Below, piece by piece: positions 40,994 to 42,474 of a DNA stretch of 42,474 bases (position 1 is the first letter of the stretch; each line of letters begins with the position of its first letter). The stretch covers positions 1 through 42,474 of the forward strand of contig CAISEY010000129.1 in the NCBI GenBank assembly GCA_903884435.1, read 5' to 3'. The notes under the pieces were generated by a model. The model did no database searches. It saw only the letters and a list, made by a program, of their open reading frames with translations, and had not been told where the DNA came from. The position numbers and the translations under genes were made by a program. The stretch is from an uncultured Hyphomicrobiales bacterium (GTDB lineage Bacteria > Pseudomonadota > Alphaproteobacteria > Rhizobiales > Beijerinckiaceae).

Positions 40994-42474
40994 ATGGCGA
41001 AGAAAGACGAAGAAAAGGCCGAGGGCGCGGGCGCCGCCGTCGAGACTCTCGACGGGCCCTTGCTCGACCTGTCCGACGCCGCCGTCAAGCGGATGATCAA
41101 GCTCGCGAAGAAACGCGGCTTCGTGACGCACGACGAACTCAACGCCGTTCTGCCGTCCGAGGAAGTGACCTCGGACCAGATCGAGGACATTTACGCGATG
41201 CTCAACGAAATGGGCATCAACGTCATCGACAGCGAGGACGGCGAAGAACGCGGCGAGGGTGGAGAGGAAGAGGAAGCCGAGGGTGGCGACCTCGTGGAGG
41301 CCGCGCGCCCGACGGCGGTGGTCGCGACAACGACGACCCGCGAGCCGACCGACCGCACCGACGATCCCGTGCGCATGTATCTGCGCGAGATGGGCTCGGT
41401 GGAGCTTCTGTCGCGCGAGGGCGAAATCGCCATCGCCAAGCGCATCGAGGCGGGCCGCGAGGCGATGATCGCCGGGCTCTGCGAGAGCCCGCTGACCTTC
41501 CAGGCCATCATCATCTGGCGCGACGAGCTCAACGACGGCAAGGTTCTGCTGCGCGACATCATCGACCTCGAGGCGACCTACGCGGGGCCCGACGGCAAGA
41601 ACATTCCGAAAATCGACATGACGGCTCCCGGCGCCCAGGAAGCCCTGCTGGCCCAGCAGCAGGCCCCCCCGCCGCCGCGCGGCCCCGCGCCGGGGCATGA
41701 CGGCGATTCCGAGGCGCCGCCGCCCGACGGATTTTCCGACGACGACGAAGAGGACATGGAAAATTCCGTGTCGCTCTCGGCGATGGAGGCCGAACTCAAG
41801 CCGAAGGTGCTCGACACGTTCGATCGCATCGCCGACGCCTACAAGAAGCTGCGCCGGCTGCAGGACCAGAACGTCGAGAACAAGCTGAAGAACGAGTCGC
41901 TGACGCCCGCCCAGGAGCGCAAGTACAAGACGCTTAAGCGCGAGATCGTCGTCGACGTCAAGTCGCTGTCGCTCAACCAGAACCGCATCGACGCGCTGGT
42001 CGAGCAGCTCTACGACATCAACAAGCGGCTGATCGCGCTCGAGACGAAGCTGATGCGCCTCGCCGAGAGCTTCGGCGTCGCGCGCGACGACTTCCTGCGC
42101 AATTACCAGGGCTCGGAACTCGATCCCAAGTGGATTCTGCGCGTCTCCAAGCTCGGTTCTCGCGGCTGGAAGGATCTCATCGCCAAGCGCAAGGATCCGG
42201 TGAAGGACATCCGCACCGACATTCACGCCCTGGCGACGGAAACCGGCCTCGAAATCCAGGAATTCCGCCGCATCGTCCACATGGTGCAGAAGGGCGAGCG
42301 CGAGGCCAGGCAGGCGAAGAAGGAAATGGTCGAGGCCAACCTGCGCCTCGTGATTTCCATCGCCAAGAAATACACCAACCGCGGCCTGCAATTCCTCGAC
42401 CTCATCCAGGAAGGCAACATCGGCCTGATGAAGGCGGTCGACAAGTTCGAGTACCGTCGCGGCTACAAGTTCTC
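40994..42474 (+). CDS. rpoD: RNA polymerase primary sigma factor RpoD (N-terminal part)
   Basis: A primary sigma-70 factor, open to the right edge (about 493 codons, no stop). Region 1.1 is seen as [31 protein letters not shown], followed by an acidic linker; region 1.2 is [29 protein letters not shown] near residue 125. The non-conserved region contains a Gln/Pro/acidic stretch ([11 protein letters not shown] ... [11 protein letters not shown]). Region 2 begins [48 protein letters not shown], where the window ends. The alphaproteobacterial protein is usually 650-690 residues, so about 180 are missing here. The long antisense ORF is a shadow. Confidence 0.97.
   Translation, partial: MAKKDEEKAEGAGAAVETLDGPLLDLSDAAVKRMIKLAKKRGFVTHDELNAVLPSEEVTSDQIEDIYAMLNEMGINVIDSEDGEERGEGGEEEEAEGGDLVEAARPTAVVATTTTREPTDRTDDPVRMYLREMGSVELLSREGEIAIAKRIEAGREAMIAGLCESPLTFQAIIIWRDELNDGKVLLRDIIDLEATYAGPDGKNIPKIDMTAPGAQEALLAQQQAPPPPRGPAPGHDGDSEAPPPDGFSDDDEEDMENSVSLSAMEAELKPKVLDTFDRIADAYKKLRRLQDQNVENKLKNESLTPAQERKYKTLKREIVVDVKSLSLNQNRIDALVEQLYDINKRLIALETKLMRLAESFGVARDDFLRNYQGSELDPKWILRVSKLGSRGWKDLIAKRKDPVKDIRTDIHALATETGLEIQEFRRIVHMVQKGEREARQAKKEMVEANLRLVISIAKKYTNRGLQFLDLIQEGNIGLMKAVDKFEYRRGYKF

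Noticed and set aside
40892-42391. 499-aa minus-strand ORF opposite rpoD
   Set aside because: Antisense shadow of rpoD; its repetitive Val/Leu/Arg/Asp content mirrors the acidic and lysine-rich codons of rpoD.

Overview
The window is GC-rich DNA from an alphaproteobacterium, most likely a member of the Hyphomicrobiales (Rhizobiales). Several things point there: the dnaG-rpoD pair, a DnaG whose zinc-finger cysteines are replaced, cysE followed by a DUF3126 gene, a zf-CHCC gene beside a FAD monooxygenase, a candidate CtrA box ahead of rpoD, and a chromosome rich in orphan solute-binding proteins. I cannot fix the genus from sequence alone. There are no rRNAs, CRISPR arrays, insertion sequences or phage genes. 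One tRNA-Leu(TAA) is present.

Layout. 1-2440: the start of a membrane protein (possibly LTA-synthase/sulfatase-like) runs off the left edge, followed by xanthine phosphoribosyltransferase, a group III truncated hemoglobin and an SDR. 2535-3121: tRNA-Leu, with the decayed remains of a DUF1778-GNAT (TacA-TacT type) toxin-antitoxin pair directly behind it. 3207-7825: an iron-type solute-binding protein with a lipocalin-like protein, a short MetE-like protein, and an acyltransferase-3/SGNH O-acyltransferase. 7897-17711: an accessory metabolic region with two ornithine cyclodeaminase/mu-crystallin enzymes, a bicupin, two TctC-type binding proteins in an operon with one of the cyclodeaminases (candidate GntR-type operator upstream), two class A FAD monooxygenases, a zf-CHCC protein and a ModA-like binding protein. 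17728-27429: mostly housekeeping and conserved genes: lytic transglycosylase, alpha/beta hydrolase, cysE, a duplicated DUF3126 protein, gamma-carbonic anhydrase, double-PilZ, PAS_5, rhomboid, CBS, hisI, an IscU-like scaffold and yidD. 27528-36968: a second accessory region with an extradiol-type VOC dioxygenase, a Tat-signal thiamine-diphosphate enzyme tightly coupled to a diheme cytochrome c, three tandem NMT1/SsuA-type binding proteins plus a truncated fourth, a signal-less member of the same fold class, and two glutathione S-transferases. 37109-42474: a YadGH-like ABC-2 exporter, dnaG and the start of rpoD.

The most interesting system is the pair at 28564-30971. An acetolactate-synthase-fold ThDP enzyme carries a twin-arginine leader and is followed 2 nt later by a secreted cytochrome c. 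This suggests decarboxylation or oxidation of a 2-oxo acid or related compound outside the cytoplasm, with electrons passed to the cytochrome. It sits beside the array of binding proteins, none of which has a permease or ATPase in the window. In all there are eight intact solute-binding proteins and one fragment, and no local transcriptional regulator apart from rpoD. The other accessory block (7897-17711) has the same style: binding proteins interleaved with redox or amino-acid enzymes.

Gene boundaries come from the ORF track, start-codon context and family knowledge. No database search was run, so family names rest on recognised motifs.
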